DNA of 9,385 nt from Ruminiclostridium sp. (GTDB taxonomy: Bacteria; Bacillota; Clostridia; DSM-8532). The stretch spans positions 2,946 to 12,330 of the forward strand of contig DOHN01000169.1 in assembly GCA_003535195.1 (NCBI GenBank), in the 5' to 3' direction. Below, piece by piece: positions 1 through 7,664 of this stretch. Position 1 is the first letter of the stretch; every line of letters starts with the position of its first letter. The notes under the pieces were generated by a model. That model saw nothing but the letters and a program-made list of their open reading frames with translations, was not told the DNA's origin and did no database searches. The position numbers and the translations under genes are program-made.

Positions 1-2
1 AT

Positions 3-1226
3 ACACTGGAGAATTTTCAGGAGATTGCCCATTTGAATGTAGGAAGTGCTGTCCGTGTTAAAGGCCGGGTAGTGGAAACGCCTCAGGCCAAGCAGCCCTA
101 TGAAATCAAAGCAATTGCCATAGAGGTGGAAGGTACTTCTCTTCCGGAATACCCTCTCCAGAAAAAACGCCACTCGCTGGAGTATTTACGGACAATTGCC
201 CATCTGCGTCCCAGGACCAATACTTTTTCAGCAGTATTTAAAGTTCGCTCAGTACTGGCCTATGCTATTCATAAATTTTTTCAGGAGCGGGGCTTTGTTT
301 ATGTGCATACGCCCATCATTACCAGCAGCGATTGCGAGGGTGCCGGCGAGATGTTCCAGGTCACCACGCTGGATATGGATAACCCTCCCCGGACTGATAA
401 GGGAGCGGTTGATTACAGCCAGGACTTCTTTGGCAAGTATACCAGCCTTACGGTAAGCGGCCAGCTTGCGGTAGAGCCGTTTGCAATGGCCTTTGGCAGT
501 GTGTATACCTTCGGTCCCACTTTCCGCGCCGAGAACAGCAATACGACCCGCCATGCCGCGGAATTTTGGATGATCGAGCCTGAAATTGCTTTCGCGGATC
601 TTTCCGATGATATGGCGCTGGCCGAAGACATGATCAAATATATCATCAGCTATGTACTGGAGAATGCCAAGGAAGAAATGGATTTCTTTAATTCCTTCAT
701 TGACAAGGGACTCCACGAGAGACTGAACGGCATTCTCAATTCAGACTTCGGCTGTATTACCTATACAGAGGCTGTCGATATCCTTGAAAAAAGCGGTCAT
801 ACCTTCCAGTATCCGGTTAAATGGGGCTGCGATCTTCAGACCGAGCATGAACGCTATCTGACCGAGGAAATCATGAAAAAGCCGATGTTTGTCATCAACT
901 ACCCCAAGGAGATCAAAGCCTTCTATATGAAGATCAATGGTGACAACAAGACTGTTGCGGCGATGGACCTGCTGGTTCCGGGCGTAGGCGAGATCATTGG
1001 CGGAAGCCAGAGAGAAGAAAATCTGGAAGTCCTCGAAAAACGTATGGAAGAGATGGGCCTTAAAAAAGAGGAATACAGCTGGTATCTGGACACCCGTCGT
1101 TTCGGCGGAACGCGCCATGCCGGATTTGGCTTGGGCTTTGAGCGCATACTCATGTATATGACGGGCATACAGAACATTCGTGATGTGCTCCCATATCCCA
1201 GAACAGTCAATAATGCCGATTTTTAA
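3..1226 (+). CDS. asnS: Asparaginyl-tRNA synthetase, 5'-truncated by window edge
   Basis: Cytoplasmic class II aminoacyl-tRNA synthetase that charges tRNA(Asn) with asparagine using ATP. About 407 residues are visible. The family is usually about 460 long, so roughly the first 55 residues lie outside the window. The frame is open to the left edge, and the TTG at 33 is an internal Leu codon rather than the start. Visible parts are the end of the N-terminal OB-fold anticodon-binding domain (a run like [10 protein letters not shown] and ETPQAKQP), the YPLQKKRH linker, and the class II core with motif 2 [11 protein letters not shown] at 510-542 and motif 3 [12 protein letters not shown] at 1122-1157. 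SGQL, the AEFWMIEPE block and the [12 protein letters not shown] block are typical of AsnRS and separate it from AspRS. No frameshift is seen. The stop at 1224-1226 is followed by a hairpin terminator. The C-terminus (PRTVNNADF) is slightly divergent from the usual PRTPGxAxF-like ending. Confidence 0.97.
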   Translation, partial: TLENFQEIAHLNVGSAVRVKGRVVETPQAKQPYEIKAIAIEVEGTSLPEYPLQKKRHSLEYLRTIAHLRPRTNTFSAVFKVRSVLAYAIHKFFQERGFVYVHTPIITSSDCEGAGEMFQVTTLDMDNPPRTDKGAVDYSQDFFGKYTSLTVSGQLAVEPFAMAFGSVYTFGPTFRAENSNTTRHAAEFWMIEPEIAFADLSDDMALAEDMIKYIISYVLENAKEEMDFFNSFIDKGLHERLNGILNSDFGCITYTEAVDILEKSGHTFQYPVKWGCDLQTEHERYLTEEIMKKPMFVINYPKEIKAFYMKINGDNKTVAAMDLLVPGVGEIIGGSQREENLEVLEKRMEEMGLKKEEYSWYLDTRRFGGTRHAGFGLGFERILMYMTGIQNIRDVLPYPRTVNNADF

Positions 1227-1266
1227 AAAATCAGGGGGATGGTTCTCCTGGTCATGCGAAGTAAAG

Positions 1267-1306
1267 AAAAAGGACAGAAAAGCACATCATGCCGATCTGT
1301 CCTTTT
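1267..1306. terminator. Bidirectional rho-independent terminator between convergent genes
   Basis: A perfect 10-bp stem, AAAAGGACAG (1268-1277) with CTGTCCTTTT (1297-1306), encloses a 19-base loop. It lies 41 bases past the asnS stop. Read on the minus strand it is followed by a better T-tract (TTTTTCTTT), so it can also end the small minus-strand gene whose stop is at 1331-1333. A weaker hairpin with several G-T pairs (1230-1239 with 1243-1252) sits just after the asnS stop but has no T-tract. Confidence 0.75.
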
Positions 1307-1330
1307 GTATTCATACTATCATTTTTTTGC

Positions 1331-1477
1331 TTAAGATTTTGAATAAGGACCGGGTTTAAGATCCCTATTCTGAGGTTTTTTCGGATCTAAACCCGTTACG
1401 GTGCTTTCAAGATTCGAGTTTTTTATCCGGGCTTCCTTATGATCCATTTTTTTATTGGTGTTTCGGTCTCTTCCCAT
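1331..1477 (-). CDS. Small basic protein, 48 residues, unrecognised (possible spore-related protein)
   Basis: A short reading frame starts with ATG at 1477-1475 and ends with TAA at 1333-1331. A strong ribosome-binding site, GGGAGG, ends 9 bases upstream of the start, and a good minus-strand terminator lies downstream at 1306-1267. These flanking signals are the main support. The product starts MGRDRNTNKKMDHKEARIKN and ends PYSKS. It is very hydrophilic: 12 Lys/Arg against 6 Asp/Glu, five Asn, no Cys or Trp, no membrane segment and no signal peptide. I do not recognise the family. Composition and size resemble minor small acid-soluble spore proteins (SspO/SspP-like), and a possible forespore-type promoter lies upstream, but that link is inference. 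It is the last gene of the leftward cluster, 88 bases after gatD, and could be transcribed with it or separately. Confidence 0.68.
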   Translation of the reverse strand: MGRDRNTNKKMDHKEARIKNSNLESTVTGLDPKKPQNRDLKPGPYSKS

Positions 1478-1514
1478 AGAATTTTTCCTCCCATGTATTT
1501 TTTAATAGTTCTAT

Positions 1515-1545
1515 TATTTTCACCCACGGGAGAATGATTTATTAC
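1515..1545 (-). promoter_or_regulatory. Possible sporulation (sigma-F-like) promoter for the 48-residue gene
   Basis: On the minus strand, GGTGAAAATA (1524-1515) fits the published Bacillus sigma-F -10 pattern GGNNANAHTR. Fifteen to sixteen bases upstream is GTAATA (1545-1540), a partial fit to the GYATA -35 element. The implied start would give a leader of roughly 30 bases before the ATG at 1477. AATAATA, overlapping the -10, is also one mismatch from the sigma-G -10 pattern. The region is AT-rich, so chance matching is a real possibility. Confidence 0.3.
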
Positions 1546-1565
1546 AGGAACACTGCCGCCGGTAG

Positions 1566-2312
1566 CTAACCCACAAATCTTTTGATCAGCGATTGGCGGG
1601 TTAGCAGCTCCAGCCGGTCCGGGAGGGGCTCAAGACCCTGGAAATCGGGGTATTTGTTTAACAGGGCAAGGGTTATCAGGTGATCTGTCAGAGCGGGGTT
1701 TTTAGGCAGCAGGCTGCCATGGGAATAGGAGCAGTAGGTGTTCTTATAGACGGCCCCCTCGAATCCATCCTCGCTGTTGTTGCCGAAACCCTTGATGACC
1801 TTCCCCATGGGCTTTACTCCCTCGCCCAGATAGGTTTTTCCGGAATGATTTTCAAAGCCTATTACATAGCCGGGGTCATCCCCGCGCATTAAAAAGTCGC
1901 ATTGAAAGACTAAATTGCCTATTTGCCGGGTTTCGCCGCCATGGGTCCATAAATTCAACGCTCCGACGCATTCGATCTCTTGGCCGGAATGGGTCTTATA
2001 AGATTTACCCAGCAGCTGAAGCCCCCCGCAGATACCGAGAAATACCTTGCCTGCTTCAACCGCTTCAATAATATGCTGCCGCTTTCCGTTCACCAAATCA
2101 TCCTGAATAATGGTCTGCTCATAGTCCTGGCCGCCGCCCATAAAGATGATATCGTAGTCGTCGTAGCGAAAGGTGTCGTTTAAGGATACATGAACCGTCT
2201 TTACATCGATGCCGCGCCATTGACAGCGTTTTGAAAGGGCAATGATATTGCCGCTGTCGCCGTAGAGGTTCATCAGGTCAGGATAGAGATGGCATATGGT
2301 CAATTCGTACAT
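1566..2312 (-). CDS. gatD: Lipid II isoglutaminyl synthase, glutamine amidotransferase subunit GatD
   Basis: Class I (triad) glutaminase of the CobB/CobQ-like type. It hydrolyses glutamine and passes ammonia to MurT, which amidates the alpha-carboxyl of D-Glu in the lipid II stem peptide to D-isoglutamine at the cytoplasmic side of the membrane. The 248-residue length is normal. The nucleophile is Cys95 in GICGGLQLLG and the likely catalytic His is His198 in SYSHGSLLPKNP. Arg129 matches the position reported to help bind glutamine in S. aureus GatD (Arg128). The N-terminus (HLYPDLMNLYGDSGN) is the family signature that separates GatD from cobyric acid synthase. ATG at 2312 is preceded by AAGGAG (2326-2321) with 8-base spacing. 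The gene lies 25 bases after the murT stop, so the two are co-transcribed. No defects are seen. Confidence 0.95.
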   Translation of the reverse strand: MYELTICHLYPDLMNLYGDSGNIIALSKRCQWRGIDVKTVHVSLNDTFRYDDYDIIFMGGGQDYEQTIIQDDLVNGKRQHIIEAVEAGKVFLGICGGLQLLGKSYKTHSGQEIECVGALNLWTHGGETRQIGNLVFQCDFLMRGDDPGYVIGFENHSGKTYLGEGVKPMGKVIKGFGNNSEDGFEGAVYKNTYCSYSHGSLLPKNPALTDHLITLALLNKYPDFQGLEPLPDRLELLTRQSLIKRFVG

Positions 2313-2337
2313 AATAAAAACTCCTTGTTTTGTCCCC

Positions 2338-3735
2338 TTACTTCCAAAAATCCTTTAATTTAAACCGGTCCTTGAGATTTTTACGAATGTCCAGCATGGC
2401 CGTATAGGTGGGGAGAAGATAGATGGTCTCGTTCTCGCCGGAAGCTTCAATTAGGCGGTCAATAAGCTTGTTTTCATCATGCTCAATAAGAATGCCGTCT
2501 TCCGGGATGCCCGCGTATTTCAGGCGTAGGGCCATATCCTCGGCCCGAATGCCCGAGACATAAAACGCACCGACCTTTTCCTGCATAAAGGCCAAGATCT
2601 CGAAATCCACATCCCAGAGCCAGGAAATATCTGTTCCATCGGCCAGCTTGTCATTAATAGCCAGGGCAACAATACATCTGTCCTTTTGGGTCAGCAGGTA
2701 TTTCAGCACCTGATTGAATCCGGTGGGGTTTTTGACCAGGATAAGCTTTAGGTGCCGGTTTTGAACCATCACCGATTCCATTCTGCCGAACCCGCATTCA
2801 AAGCCTTCCAATACATGTACCAGCTCTTTTTCCTTCAAGTTCAGGATATGCCCTAAAGCAGCGCCGGCAAGGGCATTATAGATATTATATAAGCCGGGAA
2901 GAGCGAGCTTGACTGAAAATTTCTCTTCAGGCATTTGGATCTCAATGGTGGAACTCAAATTGTCATAGGCAAGCACCTGGGTGCATTCTATCTGCGCCGC
3001 AGGCCTTGTATATTGGCAGGAGGGGCATAAAAAATGTCCCAAATGCCCAAAGGTAGTTGAAGAATAAGTGTAGCGGGAGGAACAATGGATGCAGAAGGCT
3101 GCATCGGTTTTACCGCTTTCATCGGCCTCCGGGTATGCCCCTTCGGCAAATCCGAAATATAATACCGGGTTGGGAACATTCTGGCCCAGTGAGGCACAAA
3201 GGGAATCATCGGCGTTTAGAATAAGCGTGGTGTCCGGTGTGCCCGATACGCCCTCACGAACCCCGTTGAGGGTGGTGTATAATTCGCCGAAGCGGTCCAG
3301 CTGGTCCCTGAAAAAGTTCGTTATAATCGCTGTCTCAGGTCTGAGCTTGGGGGCGATGGTCCGAAAGGCGGCTTCATCTGTCTCCAAAAGGGCAGTCCGG
3401 ACCAAGGGCTTACCCGTCAAAGACAGAGCGCTTATTAAAGTAGTGGTTATTCCGCTGGCGAGATTGGCGCCCGCTTTGTTGGTAATATATTTGATGCCGC
3501 TTTGATCCAGCATTCCCGCTACAATGCGGGAAGTTGTCGTCTTTCCATTGGTCCCTGTAATCATGATGATCCGGAATTTTCCGGAAAGTTCCGACAGGAG
3601 ATTGGGATAAATCTTTAATGCAATCTTGCCGGGCAGGCTCGTCCCGCCGCGGTTTAAAAGTCTCAGGCCGAATACAGTCAGCTTTGTCATTGCAATGGCG
3701 AGGCTGATACGCAGTTTTTTGATAGTTTTATTCAT
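2338..3735 (-). CDS. murT: Lipid II isoglutaminyl synthase, Mur-ligase-like subunit MurT
   Basis: ATP-dependent partner of GatD. It activates the D-Glu carboxylate of lipid II, and the ammonia from GatD then gives D-isoGln. The 465 residues begin with a hydrophobic/basic helix. The Mur ligase central domain follows, with P-loop GTNGKTTT (61-68), LLETDEA (116-122) and TNFFRDQLDRFGE (139-151). A four-cysteine zinc ribbon of MurT type is inserted there (Cys215, Cys218, Cys237, Cys240). The C-terminal domain (DUF1727) carries VKNPTGFNQVL (334-344) and ADGTDISWLWD (365-375). An Asp of this ADG.D segment in S. aureus MurT is reported to complete the GatD catalytic triad. ATG at 3735 has GGGAG 7 bases upstream. 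It lies 37 bases downstream of the response-regulator gene and is followed by gatD. Folylpolyglutamate synthase and MurC-F are excluded by the zinc ribbon and the gatD neighbour. Confidence 0.95.
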   Translation of the reverse strand: MNKTIKKLRISLAIAMTKLTVFGLRLLNRGGTSLPGKIALKIYPNLLSELSGKFRIIMITGTNGKTTTSRIVAGMLDQSGIKYITNKAGANLASGITTTLISALSLTGKPLVRTALLETDEAAFRTIAPKLRPETAIITNFFRDQLDRFGELYTTLNGVREGVSGTPDTTLILNADDSLCASLGQNVPNPVLYFGFAEGAYPEADESGKTDAAFCIHCSSRYTYSSTTFGHLGHFLCPSCQYTRPAAQIECTQVLAYDNLSSTIEIQMPEEKFSVKLALPGLYNIYNALAGAALGHILNLKEKELVHVLEGFECGFGRMESVMVQNRHLKLILVKNPTGFNQVLKYLLTQKDRCIVALAINDKLADGTDISWLWDVDFEILAFMQEKVGAFYVSGIRAEDMALRLKYAGIPEDGILIEHDENKLIDRLIEASGENETIYLLPTYTAMLDIRKNLKDRFKLKDFWK

Positions 3736-3765
3736 TGGTTTGCTCCCAGGTTTTGTCGTTAAAGA

Positions 3766-3785
3766 AGACGGATCAATGTCCGTCT
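3766..3785 (-). other. Small hairpin over the response-regulator stop codon
   Basis: A perfect 7-bp stem, AGACGGA (3766-3772) with TCCGTCT (3779-3785), has a 6-base loop that holds the TGA stop of the response regulator. On the minus strand it is followed by TCTTTAACG, a weak T-rich run. It could be a partial terminator or RNA-stability element lowering murT-gatD expression from the upstream promoter. The T-run is too poor to call a terminator outright. Confidence 0.4.
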
Positions 3786-4228
3786 GTGCCGTCTGTGTTT
3801 CTCAATTCTGCAAGGCTTTTTATGGCCATCCTGTACCGGAGGGCGGATCTGATTTTATTTACAAAAATCAGGTAATTAACACTTTCCAGGTTTTTAATCT
3901 TATCAAAAGGCTTTAAAATATAATCAAAGATATCATATTCTTTAGCCGTTTCTTCTATTATGCCCGTTTTGTCGGTACTTGTTACAATAATAATGGGGAT
4001 TGTTTTATAATAAACGGTTTTTTTGAATTCCTGTAAAAAACCCGGGCCGTCCATAATGGGCATGGACATATCCAGTAAAATAACATCCACATTGCGGCTT
4101 TCTACCAGATCCAGCGCATCACGGCCGTTTAAAGCGGATATGGTATTATAGTACTCATTGGAAAGGATGTTCCTCAGAATGGCATTATCAAGGGTGCAGT
4201 CATCGATGACTAGAATAGTATGAATCAT
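3773..4228 (-). CDS. Stand-alone CheY-like response regulator (receiver domain only)
   Basis: Cytoplasmic phospho-acceptor protein, 151 residues from the chosen start. It holds one receiver domain and no DNA-binding or enzymatic output domain. Numbered from this start, the acidic pair is Asp9-Asp10 (LVIDD), the phospho-acceptor Asp53 (LLDMSMPIMDG), the switch Thr83 (IVTST) and the conserved Lys106-Pro107 (LKPFD). The tail after residue 106 has a longer alpha5 region and ends in a hydrophilic NTDGTDGH. The start is ATG at 4228-4226, with GGTGG 8 bases upstream. An in-frame ATG at 4243 would add five residues but lacks a good ribosome-binding site. No histidine kinase is in view. The murT-gatD pair follows in the same direction after 37 bases, and polA is divergent. 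Its partner and output cannot be deduced; binding to another protein is the usual mode for such regulators. Confidence 0.9.
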   Translation of the reverse strand: MIHTILVIDDCTLDNAILRNILSNEYYNTISALNGRDALDLVESRNVDVILLDMSMPIMDGPGFLQEFKKTVYYKTIPIIIVTSTDKTGIIEETAKEYDIFDYILKPFDKIKNLESVNYLIFVNKIRSALRYRMAIKSLAELRNTDGTDGH

Positions 4229-4296
4229 TTTGTATACCACCATTTTCTTTATTGCATATTGGGTTTCATAATCTTTATGGATTAAAATATGCCCTT

Positions 4297-4326
4297 ATTA
4301 TACAATAAGATAAGAAAAATGTACAA
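4297..4326 (-). promoter_or_regulatory. Candidate sigma-A promoter for the response regulator-murT-gatD cluster
   Basis: On the minus strand there is a perfect -10 TATAAT (4302-4297) and a -35-like TTGTAC (4326-4321) with an 18-base spacer. The start would fall near 4290, leaving about 60 bases of leader before the response-regulator ATG. The same bases overlap a possible plus-strand -10 for polA (TACAAT, 4301-4306) and lie inside an inverted repeat, CTTATT-ATAC-AATAAG (4294-4309). Confidence 0.45.
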
Positions 4327-4359
4327 GCGATATCACAAGTCAGGAGGACAATTATAAAA

Positions 4360-7047
4360 ATGAACGAAAAGCTTTTGATTGTTGATGGGAACAGCATTCT
4401 AAACCGGGCCTTCTATGCCATCAAGGGTCCCAGAATGCTGACCAGGGCAGACGGTACGCCAACCAATGCCGTTTACGGCTTTATCAACATTCTGAATAAA
4501 TATATAGAAGAAGAGAAACCCGATTATCTGGCCGTGGCCTTTGACCTTAAGGCCAAGACCTTCCGGCACTATCTCTATGACGGCTATAAAGCGACCCGCA
4601 AGGGTATGCCCGATGAGCTGGCCTGCCAGCTGCCAATCGTTAAACAGGTTTTAAATGCCATGAATATCCCTGTTGTTGAAGTGGAGGGCCTTGAAGCCGA
4701 CGACCTCATTGGCATCTATTCCAAAGCGGCTGAAACGAAGGGGCTCGATGCCTCCATCCTGACAGGGGACCGGGATGCATTGCAGCTTGTCAGCAATCAG
4801 GTCTCGGTTATCATTCCCACCACCTCCAAGGGGCAGACCACAACGACCAAATACACCCCGGCCGAGGTGATGGATAAATATGGCATAGTGCCATGCAGCC
4901 TCATTGAGGTAAAAGCTTTGATGGGCGATCCTTCCGACAATATCCCCGGAGTAAAAGGTGTGGGGGAGAAAACCGCCCTTGAGCTGATCAAGGAATATGG
5001 CTCCATCGATGCGCTTTATGGCAACCTGCAGAATATTAAAAGGGCAAAGCTGAAGGCAAATCTTGAGGAGTGCCGGGAATTGGCCTATCTGAGCCGTACC
5101 CTTGGAATCATTCTGAGGGAGCGGGAGGATATCTCAGATATCTCAGAGCTTAAGCGCCGGGACGCCAATAAAAAAGAATTGCTTGCGCTCTATCAGGAGC
5201 TGGAGTTTAACAGCCTGATCAAAAAAATGAATCTGGACCAGGAGGAATTGGCCGAACCCGGTATGACGAGCCCGGAAACCATCCGGTGCACAATCATCCG
5301 GGATGGGAACTCTTTGGCCGAGACCGTAAATAACCTTTCGCAGCAAGATTCCCTGGCCGTGTTTCCCGTATTTGAAAAAACCGGGAAGGTAGGCGGCAGT
5401 CTGGCACTGTTGGGGATCGGTTCCCGTGAGAATCATTATTGTATTATACCGGACCATATCGAAGACGCACTTTTGGCCGCGGAGCTGAAGAAGCTCGCCG
5501 ACAGGCCGGAGCTCACTTTGGTCGGCGTCCATATCAAGGAATTTTATACCTGGTCCGTCAGCTTTGGCCTGGAAATCAGATGCCATCTGTTTGATATGCT
5601 CATTGCAGAATATCTCATTGATGCGCTCTCCAGCACCTACTCCGTTTCCTCGCTGGCAAAAAAATATCTCGGGCTGGAGCTATCAGCGCCCGATGCCTCA
5701 AAGAACAAAGAGCCGCAATTGTCCATGGAAACAGAGGAGGATGGCCGGGTCGAAGAGATAGGCCGCGCCCTTTCCGCATTTTATCCCATTTATGAGAAGC
5801 AGAAAGAGATTTTATCTGAAAGCGGGCAGAATGACCTTTATTACAATGTTGAGTTGCCCCTGTCCCTGGTGCTGGGCAGTATGGAGTACTATGGCTTCCA
5901 GGTGGATGAAAATATCCTGAAAGAATACGGAGAGAGGCTGGACGGGCGTATTCGTTCCCTGGGGCAGTCTATTTACATCATGGCCGGTGAGGAGTTCAAT
6001 ATCAACTCACCCAAACAGCTGGGCGTTATTCTTTTCGAAAAGATGGGCCTTAAAGCAGGGAAGAAAACGAAAACCGGTTATTCGACGGATGCCGATACCT
6101 TGACCAACCTTTCCAATTCCCACGAGATTATTCCGTGCATCTTGGAATACCGGCAGCTTACCAAACTGAAATCCACTTATGCGGAAGGCTTGGCTAAAGT
6201 GATCAACCCGCAAACAGGCCGAATCCATTCCAGCTTTAATCAAACCGTCACTGCTACCGGCAGAATTTCAAGCACCGAGCCCAATCTGCAGAATATTCCC
6301 ATACGCACAGAGCTGGGGAGGGAGATCCGGAAGGCGTTTATTCCGAAAGAGGGCTATATGTTTGTGGATGCGGACTACTCCCAAATTGAGCTGAGGGTTC
6401 TGGCCCATATCACCGGGGACGAAATGCTTCAGAAAGCCTTTGTGGGGGGAGTGGATATCCATACCCAAACAGCTTCCCAGGTTTTTAGAGTGCCCATTGA
6501 AGAGGTGACTTCCGATATGCGGCGGAGCGCCAAGGCTGTTAATTTTGGAATTATTTACGGCATCAGTGACTTTTCTCTGGCCAAAGATATCAATGTTACC
6601 CGGAAAGAAGCCGCCCGCTATATAGAAAACTATCTCTCAACCTTCGGGAAGGTAAGGGAGTATATGGAGAATATCGTAAATTTTGCCCGGGATAAAGGCT
6701 ATGTGGAAACCATGTTCCACCGCATCCGCTACATTCCGGAGCTGAAATCCTCTAATTTCCAGGTCCGTTCCTTTGGAAAGAGGGTGGCCTTGAATACGCC
6801 CATTCAGGGCAGTGCTGCCGATATCATCAAAATAGCCATGGTGAAGGTGTGGCGGGAGTTAAAGAACAGGGGCATGAAATCCAGGCTCATTTTGCAGGTC
6901 CACGACGAGCTTGTGGTGGAGACCGCCATTGAGGAATTGGACCAGGTGAAGGAAATCATTAAAAGAAACATGGAAGGTGCCGTTGGGTTGTCGGTTCCTT
7001 TAATTGCCGATGTTTCAACAGGGTGCGACTGGTATGAGGCAAAATAG
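4360..7047 (+). CDS. polA: DNA polymerase I, with a degenerate proofreading domain
   Basis: Repair polymerase that fills gaps and removes RNA primers from Okazaki fragments. The 895 residues fall in three parts. The 5'-3' exonuclease (about 1-290) keeps its metal-binding acids: Asp9, Asp62, Glu112, Asp114, Asp115, Asp137, Asp139, Asp190, Asp193, plus the GVKGVGEKTA helix-hairpin-helix. A 3'-5' exonuclease-like domain (about 305-490) has LAVFPVFEKTG where active enzymes have a D-x-E motif, and lacks the last catalytic Asp. It is probably inactive, as in Bacillus and Thermus Pol I. The polymerase domain (about 495-895) has motif A DYSQIELR (Asp672), the O-helix RRSAKAVNFGIIYG (721-734) with the dNTP-binding Phe729, and motif C QVHDE (Asp849, Glu850). 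ATG at 4360 follows AGGAGG (4342-4347) with a rather long 12-base gap. coaE starts 11 bases after the stop. No frameshift is seen. Confidence 0.97.
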   Translation: MNEKLLIVDGNSILNRAFYAIKGPRMLTRADGTPTNAVYGFINILNKYIEEEKPDYLAVAFDLKAKTFRHYLYDGYKATRKGMPDELACQLPIVKQVLNAMNIPVVEVEGLEADDLIGIYSKAAETKGLDASILTGDRDALQLVSNQVSVIIPTTSKGQTTTTKYTPAEVMDKYGIVPCSLIEVKALMGDPSDNIPGVKGVGEKTALELIKEYGSIDALYGNLQNIKRAKLKANLEECRELAYLSRTLGIILREREDISDISELKRRDANKKELLALYQELEFNSLIKKMNLDQEELAEPGMTSPETIRCTIIRDGNSLAETVNNLSQQDSLAVFPVFEKTGKVGGSLALLGIGSRENHYCIIPDHIEDALLAAELKKLADRPELTLVGVHIKEFYTWSVSFGLEIRCHLFDMLIAEYLIDALSSTYSVSSLAKKYLGLELSAPDASKNKEPQLSMETEEDGRVEEIGRALSAFYPIYEKQKEILSESGQNDLYYNVELPLSLVLGSMEYYGFQVDENILKEYGERLDGRIRSLGQSIYIMAGEEFNINSPKQLGVILFEKMGLKAGKKTKTGYSTDADTLTNLSNSHEIIPCILEYRQLTKLKSTYAEGLAKVINPQTGRIHSSFNQTVTATGRISSTEPNLQNIPIRTELGREIRKAFIPKEGYMFVDADYSQIELRVLAHITGDEMLQKAFVGGVDIHTQTASQVFRVPIEEVTSDMRRSAKAVNFGIIYGISDFSLAKDINVTRKEAARYIENYLSTFGKVREYMENIVNFARDKGYVETMFHRIRYIPELKSSNFQVRSFGKRVALNTPIQGSAADIIKIAMVKVWRELKNRGMKSRLILQVHDELVVETAIEELDQVKEIIKRNMEGAVGLSVPLIADVSTGCDWYEAK

Positions 7048-7058
7048 GCGGTGAGAAA

Positions 7059-7664
7059 ATGAGGATTATTGGCATTACGGGCGGTATTGGCGCCGGCAAA
7101 TCCACCGTTTCGGCAATCTTAAAAGAACTGGGTGCGGAGGTTATCGATGCCGATCTTATTGCCCGTCAGGTGGTGGAAGCAGGAAAGGGGGCCTACCGGC
7201 AAATTGTCAAAGAATTTGGTCCTGCTGTTTTAAACGATGATCAGACTTTAAACCGTAAAATGCTTGCTGATATTGTTTTTAAGCAGCCGGAGATGCGCAG
7301 AAGGCTGGAAGCTATTGTTCACGCCGAGGTGATCAGGAGCATGCAGGGGAAAATCCGCCATTTAGAGTGTCTGAATTACCGGGGACTGGTGGTTCTTGAT
7401 GTGCCCATTCCTGTAAAGCATGGGTTTCAGGATACTGTGGATTCGGTTTGGGTGGTTTGCTCCGATGAAGAAATCCGGATCAGGCGGGTCATGGCAAGGA
7501 GCGGACTGAGCAGGGAGGAAGCGAAGAACCGCATCCGGTCGCAGCTGTCCCAGGAGGAATATGCGGCATTGGCCGACGAGATTATAGAAAACGACGGCAG
7601 CCTTGACGAGTTAAGAGAGAGAGTAGGACTTTTGGTGCAAAATACAATTCCTGAAAAAGAGTAG
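7059..7664 (+). CDS. coaE: Dephospho-CoA kinase
   Basis: Phosphorylates the 3'-hydroxyl of dephospho-CoA with ATP, the last step of coenzyme A synthesis, in the cytoplasm. The 201 residues match the family length. The P-loop is GGIGAGKST (8-16), followed by VIDADLIARQVV (28-39) with Asp30 and Asp32. The LID region is RSGLSREEAKNRIRSQL (147-163), and the C-terminal IIENDGSLDEL (175-185) is a family signature. One deviation stands out: the usual D-x-PLL-(F/L)-E segment is VLDVPIPVKHGF (112-123), so the conserved Glu is absent and Lys sits there instead. ATG at 7059 has a GGTGAG-like site just upstream. With 11 bases between it and polA, it is the second gene of that transcript. mutM, which lies between polA and coaE in Bacillus, is missing here. 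No clear terminator follows. Confidence 0.95.
   Translation: MRIIGITGGIGAGKSTVSAILKELGAEVIDADLIARQVVEAGKGAYRQIVKEFGPAVLNDDQTLNRKMLADIVFKQPEMRRRLEAIVHAEVIRSMQGKIRHLECLNYRGLVVLDVPIPVKHGFQDTVDSVWVVCSDEEIRIRRVMARSGLSREEAKNRIRSQLSQEEYAALADEIIENDGSLDELRERVGLLVQNTIPEKE

Noticed and set aside
249..716. A 155-codon open frame on the minus strand opposite asnS
   Set aside because: It lies wholly inside the well-supported asnS gene, has no ribosome-binding site or recognisable product, and is explained as an antisense shadow.
3089..3505. A 138-codon plus-strand frame opposite murT
   Set aside because: It is antisense to conserved MurT domains including the zinc ribbon, with low-complexity Ser/Pro-rich translation and no start signals.
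5143..5586. A 147-codon minus-strand frame opposite polA
   Set aside because: Antisense to the exonuclease-like domain of polA; no recognisable motifs and no ribosome-binding site.
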